From Pseudomonadota bacterium (GTDB taxonomy: Bacteria; Bdellovibrionota; Bacteriovoracia; Bacteriovoracales; Bacteriovoracaceae), in NCBI GenBank assembly GCA_023432655.1, contig JAEYUK010000310.1, positions 1 to 16,640 of the forward strand: 16,640 bases of DNA, read 5' to 3'. This document shows, in pieces, positions 8,819 to 16,303 of the stretch (its first letter is position 1; the number at the start of each line of letters is the position of its first letter). The notes below the pieces were generated by a model. The model was not told where the DNA came from, made no database searches, and worked only from the letters and a program-made list of their open reading frames with translations. The translations under genes were made by a program, and so were the position numbers.

Positions 8819-10988
8819 AGTAACAGTCGACACAACTGATACTGATGAGATGCATGAAATTTACGTTGGCCGGTCTGAGGACTGCCATGTCTTGATTGAT
8901 GATCCACTCATCTCCCGGCACCACTTTGTCCTGAAGAATGAAAATGCCCAATGGTTTTGCGAGAAGCTATCCCAGTTAGGAGTCATTACTCTTAACGGTT
9001 CACAGGTTGTAAAAAACCAGATTCAAAATGGCGATGAAATTAAATGCGGCGTTTATTCAGTGATTGTCATGGGGCTTTCGGCTCCAGGGCCTGGTCCTGA
9101 AGATATGCCGGCCCCTTCAGCTATGGTCGCACCGGTAATGGAAGCCACTGCAGTTGTGGCCCCTGTCGTTGAAGAAGCCCACACCGAAATCATGACTGAG
9201 CAGAATGAAGCTTCTCACACAGAAAATAGTGAAAGTGCGAGCGCTTTAGGTGATTTTGAATCCCATGATCAGGACAGCTTTGGAAGCGACTCCATGGATG
9301 ATGCTTTTTCTGAGGCTTCAGATAATAACGAAGCCCAGGGAGAAGAAAACTTTGGGGGCGACCTCGTCTCAAGTGAAGAATACGCAGATCAGAGTTTTGA
9401 AGGTGGTGGAGAAGAGTCTGGAGATGACCAATTTGGATTAGCGGCGATTGAACAAGATGAAAGTACCCGCTTTTTTAAAGCGTTTGTTAATTACCAGTTA
9501 GTTCTCTTCGGCGAGCATGCTCCTTATGACCGTTTCTCAGTAGACCAGCCAGAGATTTTCATCGGACGAGACACCAAAAAATGTCAGATCATTCTGAACG
9601 ATCCAGAGGTCTCTTCGGTTCACGCTGTCATAAGAAAAAATAATATCGAAGTTATTCTGGAAGATCTTAATTCCTCCAACGGCACCATCTTAAATGGTGA
9701 AAGAATTAATAAGGCCTCTATCACTGCCGGCGATGAATTCGTCATCGGTAGCACCAGCTTTACTCTCGAAGTGAAATCAGATCTCCTGGAAACAGAGTCT
9801 GAGCGCTTGATGCCGGTAGAAGCGGGTCAGGTCATTGAAACGGAAGAAATAGAAGAAGAAGAGATTTCTCTTGAAGACGGAGACATTAATTTTGATTCTG
9901 ATGCTCCTCCTGAAAAAAGCGTTATAAAAAGAATCTGGAAAAACCCGGCCCAAAGAAAAAAACTTATCTACGGAGCTGTGGGTTTGGCGCTGGTTATGAT
10001 TCTTCTGCCTTCCGAAGAGGAAGCACCGGCCCCTAAGGCCAAGGTCACCAAAGAGGCGCCGGCCACAACTAATCAAAAAGTGATCCCACCTGAATTACAG
10101 AATCGACGAAACCAGGCCTATGAATTGGGTGTGAGTTTCTTTGAACAGAATAAGTATTTCGAGGCACTGACCCAGTTTCAGATTGTTGCAGACATTGATA
10201 ATGAATATAAAAAAATTCAAACGTATTTAGAACAAACGAAAGTTGCCTTGAAGAGGCTTGATGAACTTGAGGCCCAGAAACGCGCTGAAGAAGATCGGAT
10301 TAAAACCAAGAAACTCATTGATGAATTAATGGTTAAGGCCCGGGAAGCAGTGAAAGAACGTAACGTCATGGTTGCTGAAAGTTATTTTTCTCAAATCACC
10401 GAAAAAGATCCGGAAAATATTGAAGTTCAACAATTAAAGCTTGAACTTGAATCCTGGCAAAAAGAAGAAGAGCGTAAGGCCCTGGCCAAAGCCGCAGCAG
10501 AAGCTTCCAGAAAAAAGATGGTGGATGCTCTTTCTCCCGGGAAAACCTTTTATCTTAAACGGGAATGGTATCGGGCGATCTTGAAGCTTGAAGAGTTTTT
10601 AAGGATAAAAGGAACAGATGAGGATCTGGTAAAGGAAGCCTCTGACATGCTCAAGGATTCAAGAAACCAACTGGCCTCTGAAATTGGTCCCTTGATTGGT
10701 AAGGCCCGATCTTTAAAAGAGGGGCAGGATCTCAAGACGGCATACGAAACATTCCTGGAAATTTTGAAAATTGAACCTACCAACTCTGAAGCCTTAAATG
10801 AGGTGGATGACATCCGGAACACGTTAGAGTCCCGGTCCAAAAGAATCTATCGGGAAGCGATCATTGCTGAATCTTTAAGCCTCTTTAGCGATGCTAAAGA
10901 AAAGTTACAGGAAGTTCAGCAGATCTCACCGACGGATAGCGAGTACTATAAAAAGGCCAGCGATAAGCTGAAAAATTATCTGGAGTAA
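8778..10988 (+). CDS. Double-FHA - membrane span - long TPR-like protein
   Basis: Largest protein of the cluster, 736 residues. FHA1 (1-98) keeps GRS (31-33), S46 and H49, but the SSNGT loop is replaced by SQLGVIT, so the key Asn that contacts the phosphopeptide is lost. FHA2 (238-333) is canonical: GRD (263-265), S280, H282, SSNGT (299-303). Between them is an acidic, Ser-rich, low-complexity linker (about 130-232). A strongly basic segment (KRIWKNPAQRKK) precedes the single membrane helix (397-411). The remaining 320 residues are TPR-like repeats and coiled helices, predicted periplasmic. The start is GTG at 8778, 41 bases inside the upstream gene; this start is needed to complete the first FHA strand (MELIVLKNNV). 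The length and repeats suggest a scaffold. Function is inferred. Confidence 0.83.
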   Translation: MELIVLKNNVPLDKVTVDTTDTDEMHEIYVGRSEDCHVLIDDPLISRHHFVLKNENAQWFCEKLSQLGVITLNGSQVVKNQIQNGDEIKCGVYSVIVMGLSAPGPGPEDMPAPSAMVAPVMEATAVVAPVVEEAHTEIMTEQNEASHTENSESASALGDFESHDQDSFGSDSMDDAFSEASDNNEAQGEENFGGDLVSSEEYADQSFEGGGEESGDDQFGLAAIEQDESTRFFKAFVNYQLVLFGEHAPYDRFSVDQPEIFIGRDTKKCQIILNDPEVSSVHAVIRKNNIEVILEDLNSSNGTILNGERINKASITAGDEFVIGSTSFTLEVKSDLLETESERLMPVEAGQVIETEEIEEEEISLEDGDINFDSDAPPEKSVIKRIWKNPAQRKKLIYGAVGLALVMILLPSEEEAPAPKAKVTKEAPATTNQKVIPPELQNRRNQAYELGVSFFEQNKYFEALTQFQIVADIDNEYKKIQTYLEQTKVALKRLDELEAQKRAEEDRIKTKKLIDELMVKAREAVKERNVMVAESYFSQITEKDPENIEVQQLKLELESWQKEEERKALAKAAAEASRKKMVDALSPGKTFYLKREWYRAILKLEEFLRIKGTDEDLVKEASDMLKDSRNQLASEIGPLIGKARSLKEGQDLKTAYETFLEILKIEPTNSEALNEVDDIRNTLESRSKRIYREAIIAESLSLFSDAKEKLQEVQQISPTDSEYYKKASDKLKNYLE

Positions 10989-10990
10989 TC

Positions 10991-11728
10991 ATGCGATTAA
11001 AAGCTTACGCCGCCCAAACCCACCAAGGTCCTTATCTTCAGGTAAATGAAGATGGTTATGAGTTTGACTTTGAAAATGATCTTTACATGATCTTCGATGG
11101 CTTCGGTGGTTCAGGAGTTGGTGATCGCGCCACAGAGAAACTTAAACAGGAGATCAAATCCTTTTATACTCAGCTTTCTCATGATCCTAACGCTACCATG
11201 CCTTTATATTACAACCCTCGTAATTTGTTGGAAGGGAATGCCGTTCTGAATTCCATGATGAATGCTCATCAGAATCTTTTAAAAAGTAATCAGGAAAAAC
11301 CGGTAAATCAAAGGGCCGGGGCCAGCGCGATTGTTGCCGTAAAAGCTGAAAGTCTTATGATTCTGGTTGGAGTCGGTAATTGTTGTGCTTACCATTTTCG
11401 CCAGGGGAAGCTTGTGAAGGTGCTGGCAGAAGATAGTTTTCAATCACTTTCGAAAGATGAATTCGAGTCCCGTTTTAGAACTGCCCCGATGAATGCTTTG
11501 GGAATGTATCCAGAAATGGGTTACCAACTCCGTGAAGTCCGGCTCTCAGAAGGAGATAAGATTATTCTTCTTACGGATGGTGTTTACCCACAACTGAGCG
11601 ATGATGAACTCCTCTATGCTTTAAATAAATCCTCTCCGGATGCCACCGAGAGAATAAATGACCTACTAAAATTATCCAACTCTCGAGGCAACAGCGACAA
11701 CCAAACGGCAGTCATTCTCGAGTTTTAA
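10991..11728 (+). CDS. PP2C-family serine/threonine phosphatase
   Basis: Cytoplasmic PPM/PP2C-type phosphatase of 245 residues, predicted to remove phosphate from Ser/Thr using two metal ions. The metal-binding acids are all present: NED (19-21), DGFGG (36-40), TDG (195-197) and DN (236-237). The GASA (110-113) strand is also there. The usual GDSR loop reads GNCCAY (129-134), losing a non-metal Asp and an Arg; this may alter phosphate binding or substrate choice rather than abolish activity. GGAG (10982-10985), overlapping the stop of the preceding FHA gene, sets the ATG. In phospho-controlled secretion systems (for example the PpkA/PppA/Fha module of type VI secretion), a PP2C acts opposite a kinase and FHA readers; here the kinase is absent from the window. 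The fold assignment is strong. Confidence 0.9.
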   Translation: MRLKAYAAQTHQGPYLQVNEDGYEFDFENDLYMIFDGFGGSGVGDRATEKLKQEIKSFYTQLSHDPNATMPLYYNPRNLLEGNAVLNSMMNAHQNLLKSNQEKPVNQRAGASAIVAVKAESLMILVGVGNCCAYHFRQGKLVKVLAEDSFQSLSKDEFESRFRTAPMNALGMYPEMGYQLREVRLSEGDKIILLTDGVYPQLSDDELLYALNKSSPDATERINDLLKLSNSRGNSDNQTAVILEF

Positions 11729-11739
11729 GCACTTTTTCA

Positions 11740-11769
11740 TTCCCATATAGGCCTATGGGCCACTATAAT
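11740..11769 (+). promoter_or_regulatory. Promoter of the response regulator gene
   Basis: A perfect -10 TATAAT (11764-11769) lies 18 bases after TTCCCA (11740-11745, four of six matches). The gene's ribosome site AAGGAG is at 11786-11791. This separates the response regulator from the FHA cluster as its own transcription unit, although no strong terminator intervenes. Confidence 0.6.
11742..11759. repeat. Palindrome in the promoter spacer, possible operator or hairpin
   Basis: CCCATATAGGCCTATGGG contains a perfect 10-bp palindrome (ATAGGCCTAT, 11747-11756) framed by CCC and GGG. It can also fold as a 6-bp stem (CCCATA/TATGGG). It occupies nearly the whole -35/-10 spacer. It could be a regulator binding site, or a weak terminator for the upstream operon; the T-rich tract comes eight or more bases later, which makes a terminator less likely. 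Confidence 0.5.
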
Positions 11770-11801
11770 TTTTATGGTAGCTCATAAGGAGAGATTCAGG
11801 G

Positions 11802-13103
11802 ATGAACCATAAAGTACTTTTGGCCGATGACAGCCTTACCATTCAGAAAGTCATTAAGATAACTTTGGCCAATCAGCCTTATGATATTATTGATTGTCCT
11901 TCCGAAGATGATCTGTTCCATCAACTCCCAATCGTTAAGCCTAAATTAGTTTTTCTTGATTTCAACCTATCTGAAAAATACACGGGCTACGAACTTACAA
12001 CGAAGATCAAATCACTTTCTCCTTCGACGAAAGTCCTTCTGCTTCTTGGAACTTTCGATACCGTTGATGACGGAGCGATGGAGAAGTGCGGAGCTTCAGA
12101 TAAAATTGTTAAGCCTTTCGATTCCAATAAGTTCATTGCCATCTGTAAGCAGCTCATCGAGACTTTCGCTGATGAGGAGATTCCTTATCCTGAAGACAAA
12201 GTAGAAGAGACAAAGGATTCTTTCGCTTCAGATGATGAAGAAGACCAATGGACAGTGAGTCACTCCACCGAGCAAAAATTCGCAGAACCTGTTAGGGAAT
12301 TAGATAATTCCTTTCCTTCAATTCAGAACGCCCTTGATAAGGAAGTTTCTGATTGGGGAATGAGTGTTCCGGGTGTTATTAACGAAGAGTCATCACATGA
12401 GATTCAGGTTGATCTTCCTCCTGTAATCGGCGAAGTGAAGTCACTTGATGAGCACCGTGCTGCCACTCAAGCAGTTCCAAATCCTTATGAAGCAAAATTT
12501 CCTGAAAATGATGACCTGGATTATCCAGACATGGGTGGGCCGGTTAAGGCTGAGCCTGTTAAGGAAAAGCCTTCGGCACAGTTTATTTCTCTGGAAGCCT
12601 TAAATGATACGCCGATTGAACTTGAAGGGAATTACGTTCCAGAGGAAACGGATGTAAAGAGCATCGAAGATCAGATTCGCGATGAGGTAGAAGAAAACTT
12701 ATGGCAAGCCGATGAGTTTGAGGATCTTAAAAAAGAAGTCTCGCAAAAAATCGAAGAAGTGAAGAGCAACTATCAGCCAAGCATCAATGATTTTGATGAG
12801 TCACTTTTTAAGCCACTCGACAGCAATGAATCCATTGATTGGAATGAGTCGGAAAGTTTCTTTACTCCTGAGAAACCGGTAACTCCAGTCGCCACTCAAA
12901 CTTCCGCTGTCCACATTGATATGGAAGAACTCAAGGCGCAGATGGAAGAGATGGTAAAGAAATACGTCAAAGAATATATGGATCAGTATTTCCAAAAAAA
13001 TACGGAGAAGATCGCCTGGGAAGTTATTCCTGATCTGGCAGAGAATCTCATCCGGCAGGAACTCTCTAAAATCAGCAATAAAATCATTAACGATCAGCCC
13101 TGA
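11802..13103 (+). CDS. Response regulator with acidic linker and conserved C-terminal helix (RomR-like)
   Basis: A 433-residue protein with an intact receiver domain (1-122): acidic pair D9-D10, phosphoacceptor D53 (FLDFNLSEKYTGYEL), T84 and K104-P105. Residues 123-370 are an acidic, Pro/Glu/Ser-rich, probably disordered linker. The C-terminus (372-430) is helical and contains EKIAWEVIPDLAENLIRQEL (402-421), a type of motif I associate with deltaproteobacterial polarity and gliding regulators. Receiver, long linker and helical tail at this length resemble RomR, a polarity factor in Myxococcus and Bdellovibrio. There is no DNA-binding or enzymatic output. No histidine kinase is adjacent. The RomR comparison is a suggestion from architecture, not a proven orthology. 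Its stop overlaps the convergent birA gene by 10 bases. Confidence 0.85.
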   Translation: MNHKVLLADDSLTIQKVIKITLANQPYDIIDCPSEDDLFHQLPIVKPKLVFLDFNLSEKYTGYELTTKIKSLSPSTKVLLLLGTFDTVDDGAMEKCGASDKIVKPFDSNKFIAICKQLIETFADEEIPYPEDKVEETKDSFASDDEEDQWTVSHSTEQKFAEPVRELDNSFPSIQNALDKEVSDWGMSVPGVINEESSHEIQVDLPPVIGEVKSLDEHRAATQAVPNPYEAKFPENDDLDYPDMGGPVKAEPVKEKPSAQFISLEALNDTPIELEGNYVPEETDVKSIEDQIRDEVEENLWQADEFEDLKKEVSQKIEEVKSNYQPSINDFDESLFKPLDSNESIDWNESESFFTPEKPVTPVATQTSAVHIDMEELKAQMEEMVKKYVKEYMDQYFQKNTEKIAWEVIPDLAENLIRQELSKISNKIINDQP

Positions 13104-13768
13104 GAACTTAATCTCAGGCTTCCGTTATAGACGCGTGTGATTCGGGTGTCCCGGCAGATTTCAGCTTCTCCGTGTTCTCCTAAGCCTTGAAAAATTCCTT
13201 CAATGACTTCCTGACCTTCAGTGACTCTAACCATTTGGTTAAGGTGTCCACAGCGCTTGAGCCACTCACTCCTAAGAGCAGAAGTTTCTTGAAAACGGTT
13301 CGCATGTATATAATCCGCTAGCTCTCGGGCCCAGGTTTTTTTATCAAGATCAAAAGGGCCTGGAAAAATGCTTCCGAACTGAGGGTCCTCACAATAAAGA
13401 TTGATCCCAATGCCTGCGATTAAATTGTTCTGACTTCCCTGGACGAGAATGCCACCACACTTTCGGTCGCGTTCATCCCACAAATCATTGGGCCACTTCA
13501 GTCTCAACTTGCGACCCTTGTGTTCAAAGAACTGAGCGATGATCACCGAGAGCTCCAGAGCGGTGTAGCTTAAAACCTTATGAGGAGCAATACTCAGAGA
13601 GAAGCAAAGTGTTCCGGGTAAGGCCTGCCATTTGTTTACGCCGCGGCCACGTCCGGCAGTTTGATTTTCACAACTTACCAGAAGGGAAGAATCAGTTCCC
13701 AGCTCTAATTGTTCTTTAAGCACATCTTGTGTAGAATCACACTCAGTCACATGTATATGTTTAATCAT
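13094..13768 (-). CDS. birA: Biotin--[acetyl-CoA-carboxylase] ligase, catalytic-only form
   Basis: Attaches biotin to the carboxyl carrier protein through biotinyl-5'-AMP. The 224 residues contain the ligase signatures: DSTQD (11-15), QTAGRGRG (36-43, the biotinyl-AMP loop), KWPNDLW (91-97), KCGGIL with catalytic-site K103 (103-108) and GIGINL (119-124), followed by the small C-terminal beta domain (about 178-222). It lacks the N-terminal helix-turn-helix of the E. coli bifunctional repressor, so it should not regulate biotin synthesis. It is the only minus-strand gene between two plus-strand blocks. Its end overlaps the response regulator by 10 bases and its start is 11 bases from rph, so its promoter must lie inside rph. 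Confidence 0.94.
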   Translation of the reverse strand: MIKHIHVTECDSTQDVLKEQLELGTDSSLLVSCENQTAGRGRGVNKWQALPGTLCFSLSIAPHKVLSYTALELSVIIAQFFEHKGRKLRLKWPNDLWDERDRKCGGILVQGSQNNLIAGIGINLYCEDPQFGSIFPGPFDLDKKTWARELADYIHANRFQETSALRSEWLKRCGHLNQMVRVTEGQEVIEGIFQGLGEHGEAEICRDTRITRVYNGSLRLSSQG

Positions 13769-13779
13769 TCGAGGTCCCC
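13769..13779. promoter_or_regulatory. Eleven-base divergent intergenic gap carrying both ribosome sites
   Basis: The ATG codons of birA (minus) and rph (plus) are separated by only 11 bases. GAGG (13771-13774) is the rph ribosome site, five bases before its ATG. Read on the other strand, GGGGA (13775-13779) lies before the birA ATG. Each gene's promoter therefore overlaps the other gene's coding sequence, so the two could interfere with each other's transcription. Confidence 0.55.
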
Positions 13780-14490
13780 ATGTCTTTAATCAAAAGAAGC
13801 ACTCCACGTCCTATCAAGTTTACTCCCGGAATCAACCCTTATGCCTATGGCTCGGTGATGGCAGAGTTTGGTAATACGAAAGTGCACATTACAGCTTCTG
13901 TTCAGGAGTCTGTCCCGCCTTTTCTCAAGGGCAAAGGTCAGGGCTGGGTGACTGCTGAGTATGCTATGCTCCCTTCCTCTACACATACCCGCTCTGATCG
14001 GGAAAGAAAAGGTGCCTCAGGGCGCACCCAAGAAATTCAGCGTTTAATCGGCCGTGCTTTGCGCTCGATTGTGGACATGAAAAAACTAGGCGAGCGTTCT
14101 ATTCTCATTGATTGCGATGTCATCGTAGCTGATGGAGGAACGCGCACGACTTCCATTTCAGGTGCCTATATTGCTTTAGAAATTGCCGTGAGACGTCTCT
14201 TGAAAGAAGGTCTCTTAAAAGAAAACCCGATTAAAGAAGGATTGGCCGCCATCTCGATTGGTCTCACTAAAGATAATGAAGTTATCGCAGACTTAAACTA
14301 CGAAGAAGATTCTAGCTGCGGCACTGATATGAATATCGTCATGACTTCTGGCGGGAAGTTTGTTGAGGTTCAGGGAACCGCCGAAGGTGAACCATTTTCT
14401 ATGGAGCACTTGCAATCATTACTTGCCTGCGCTCAAACGGCCCTTCAAGTGGTTATGAAAGAGCAGCAAGCTGTATTGGAAAAGTTCTAA
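13780..14490 (+). CDS. rph: Ribonuclease PH
   Basis: Phosphate-dependent 3'-5' exoribonuclease that trims tRNA precursors 3' of the CCA end. The 236 residues match the usual length. Signatures are [16 protein letters not shown] (80-95, phosphate-binding arginines), [12 protein letters not shown] (119-130) and [15 protein letters not shown] (171-185, the metal-binding acids). GAGG five bases upstream sets the ATG. It is coupled to rdgB through a TAATG junction and lies upstream of a tRNA gene on the same strand, a fitting neighbour for a tRNA-processing enzyme. The rph-rdgB pair is common in bacteria. Confidence 0.97.
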   Translation: MSLIKRSTPRPIKFTPGINPYAYGSVMAEFGNTKVHITASVQESVPPFLKGKGQGWVTAEYAMLPSSTHTRSDRERKGASGRTQEIQRLIGRALRSIVDMKKLGERSILIDCDVIVADGGTRTTSISGAYIALEIAVRRLLKEGLLKENPIKEGLAAISIGLTKDNEVIADLNYEEDSSCGTDMNIVMTSGGKFVEVQGTAEGEPFSMEHLQSLLACAQTALQVVMKEQQAVLEKF

Positions 14491-15092
14491 TGAAATCTTT
14501 TATTCTGGCTTCAGGAAACGCTCATAAGGCGGAAGAGTTTAAAGAACTCTTTCATGGGGTTTTACAAATATCAGCAGCTCCTAAAACCTTAGAGGTTGAT
14601 GAGACGGGAAAGACCTACACGGAAAATGCTTTCTTAAAGGCCAAGGCTTACTATGATACTTATCAAGTGCCGGCCTTAGCGGATGATTCGGGATTAAATA
14701 TTGAAGCTCTTCCAGAGATCTTAGGAGTTCAAAGTGCCCGCTTTGCGCCTGAATTTTCTGATTACAAAGATAAGTGCCAAAAAGTCATAAGTCTTTTAAG
14801 TGAGAAAGAAAATCGTCAGGCCTATTTTGTCTGTGTTCTTTGTTTCTACCTTTCGCCTGAAGAAGTTTATTTTTTTGAAGGCCGGGTTCACGGAACGATT
14901 GGTTTTGAGCTCAAGGGCACTCAAGGATTTGGCTACGATCCTATTTTTATTCCTGAGAGAAAAGAAGAGGACGGGAAAAGTTTGGCCGAACTTCCTGAGT
15001 GGAAAAATGAATTTTCGCACAGGGCCAAGGCAAGTCAATCCGCTTTAAACTTCTTTAAAGAATCAATGGACAAATCGTCTAAGAAGCATTAA
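14490..15092 (+). CDS. rdgB: dITP/XTP pyrophosphatase (HAM1 family)
   Basis: House-cleaning enzyme that hydrolyses dITP, ITP and XTP to the monophosphate and pyrophosphate, keeping deaminated purines out of nucleic acids. The 200 residues contain the family motifs: ASGNAHKAEEF (7-17), TYTENAFLKA (42-51), LADDSGLNIEAL (63-74, catalytic aspartates), GFGYDPIF (146-153) and SHRAKA (176-181). The ATG overlaps the rph stop by one base, so translation is coupled. The Lys/Ser-rich last residues (DKSSKKH) look like a short species-specific tail. Confidence 0.96.
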   Translation: MKSFILASGNAHKAEEFKELFHGVLQISAAPKTLEVDETGKTYTENAFLKAKAYYDTYQVPALADDSGLNIEALPEILGVQSARFAPEFSDYKDKCQKVISLLSEKENRQAYFVCVLCFYLSPEEVYFFEGRVHGTIGFELKGTQGFGYDPIFIPERKEEDGKSLAELPEWKNEFSHRAKASQSALNFFKESMDKSSKKH

Positions 15093-15095
15093 AAA
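15067..15095 (+). promoter_or_regulatory. Possible promoter of tRNA-Pro
   Basis: TGGACA (15067-15072, five of six matches) and TAAAAA (15090-15095, four of six) are 17 bases apart and straddle the end of rdgB. A start near 15102 would give a leader of about 12 nt before the mature tRNA. Co-transcription with rph-rdgB is the alternative. Confidence 0.35.
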
Positions 15096-15113
15096 TATGT
15101 CTCACGAATTGTT

Positions 15114-15190
15114 CGGGGTGTAGCGCAGCCTGGTAGCGTATCTGCTTTGGGAGCAGGTGGTCGTTGGTTCGAATCCAATCACCCCGACCA
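15114..15190 (+). tRNA. tRNA-Pro (anticodon TGG)
   Basis: A complete 77-nt cloverleaf. The acceptor stem CGGGGTG pairs with CACCCCG, the D arm is GCGC/GCGT, the anticodon stem is CTGC/GCAG with loop TTTGGGA and anticodon TGG at 15148-15150, and the T arm is GTTGG-TTCGAAT-CCAAT. Discriminator A and an encoded CCA follow. The UGG anticodon reads proline CCN codons. Confidence 0.96.
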
Positions 15191-15211
15191 CTTTTTTAAA
15201 ATCATTCAAAT

Positions 15212-15242
15212 AAAAAAGCCTCCTTTCGGAGGCTTTTTTTTT
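15212..15242. terminator. Bidirectional rho-independent terminator
   Basis: GCCTCC (15218-15223), loop TTTC, GGAGGC (15228-15233), with a T-run on the right (15234-15242) and an A-run on the left (15212-15217). It ends the rph-rdgB-tRNA unit on the plus strand. On the minus strand it ends the small secreted-protein gene whose stop is 11 bases away. Confidence 0.93.
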
Positions 15243-15252
15243 CCTTCATGAT

Positions 15253-15675
15253 CTACTGAAGCTTACAAATTTCTTTCACAGTTGGTAGCGGAACTCCCTT
15301 CATCTTAACCTTCGTTGTGATGTGGAGATCGTTATTTTTAAACTGATAAGTCGATTGAGAAACTTGTTTCCCGATGACTGCGCCGTCGTAAAGAAGAGTG
15401 GCCTTTAGATCCACAATGAACTGATCACCTTTACAGTGACTGACGAAGTTTCCTTCGGCGACACTGTCAGAAGTTGGCATTGACTGTACCGTGATGCCAT
15501 CCGCAATATAATCGGTGGTGTAACCATCTTTAGTAATGATGAAACCGTCTGGGGTTTTTTCGATTGTTCGTGAAGCAGTCATGCTCCCTCGCTTACAAAG
15601 ATATTCTCCAGAGAGGTCAGGGCAGGCCAGGGCCGTAAAAGAAATGAAAAGGCTTAAAAGAATGAGATAGCGCAT
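15253..15675 (-). CDS. Small secreted protein of unknown function
   Basis: A 140-residue protein I do not recognise. MRYLILLSLFISFTALA is a clear signal peptide with an ALA cleavage site before C18. The residues before the cysteine do not form a good lipobox, so SPase I export to the periplasm or outside is more likely than lipidation. The mature part is beta-rich with four cysteines (C18, C27, C81, C137) that could form two disulfides. The opening CPDLSGEYLCKRG resembles small lipocalin-like or beta-barrel proteins only loosely. AAGGA (complement of 15681-15685) is a good ribosome site. It shares the terminator at 15212-15242. Confidence 0.8.
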   Translation of the reverse strand: MRYLILLSLFISFTALACPDLSGEYLCKRGSMTASRTIEKTPDGFIITKDGYTTDYIADGITVQSMPTSDSVAEGNFVSHCKGDQFIVDLKATLLYDGAVIGKQVSQSTYQFKNNDLHITTKVKMKGVPLPTVKEICKLQ

Positions 15676-15772
15676 AATCTTCCTTTGTTATGATTTTCAA
15701 GATCTAATTTATTTAGTCTCTCCAATCGGAAACAACAAAGTCAAGATAAGCGGTATCAAACCCAATCGAAGT

Positions 15773-16303
15773 CTAAATGAACAGGGCAATAAGAGCGACT
15801 AATCCCACAAGGAAAGAGACTCCGATAATCTTTCGATAACTCTTTACTGTCCACGCCAGGTAGATACCGGTGAGTAAAAGAAGAATTAAGGATATCCCAA
15901 ACGCTGCTTCGTAGTACTTTGCAATCCTTGGTCCATGACCTTTATGCAGTTCCATCAAACGATTCAATAGAGAAGGAGTAATCTTAGTTACGATCACTTC
16001 ACCATCAACAATCCTGGCCGTGTAGTGAACACGGTTGGCCGGACGGAAAATAAGCTCATTTGGGTTTTCTTTGATGTATTCAAAATCAAAGTCAATTTGA
16101 TTGTCTTTAAAGAGGCTTCTGAAAAACACTTCTTTATCTTCAATTGGGTTTAATGTGTGAACGCGGAGAACTTCCTGCTTTTCAGCGGTGCCCTTGACGT
16201 TCAAAAGGTAAAGAGAGCCAGAAAGAGGAATAATAATCAGGAATGGAATGAAAAGACCTGACAGAATTAAATGAAGATTGAGAATCGCTTTACGTATGTT
16301 CAT
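15773..16303 (-). CDS. PepSY-associated membrane protein
   Basis: Inner-membrane protein of 176 residues with the PepSY-TM layout: TM1 (10-34, with LHLILSGLFIPF and SGSLYLL), a periplasmic domain of about 85 residues, the conserved ELHKGHGP (119-125) just before TM2 (133-151, GISLILLLLTGIYLAW), and TM3 (158-175). Conserved histidines H11, H120 and H123 are of the kind seen in this family; heme or metal involvement is possible but unproven. Larger members (iron-uptake or FecR-like PepSY proteins) have four helices; this is a short form. Its start codon lies in an inverted repeat with the ribosome site. The gene follows the truncated gene at the window end by 38 bases and may share its transcript. 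Confidence 0.8.
   Translation of the reverse strand: MNIRKAILNLHLILSGLFIPFLIIIPLSGSLYLLNVKGTAEKQEVLRVHTLNPIEDKEVFFRSLFKDNQIDFDFEYIKENPNELIFRPANRVHYTARIVDGEVIVTKITPSLLNRLMELHKGHGPRIAKYYEAAFGISLILLLLTGIYLAWTVKSYRKIIGVSFLVGLVALIALFI

Noticed and set aside
9171..9475. Low-complexity stretch as a DNA repeat array
   Set aside because: It encodes an acidic Ser/Glu/Asp linker between two FHA domains; no periodic DNA unit is seen.
15114..15190. tRNA-Pro as an integration site for a mobile element
   Set aside because: No integrase, no repeat of the tRNA 3' end downstream within the window, and a normal terminator follows directly.
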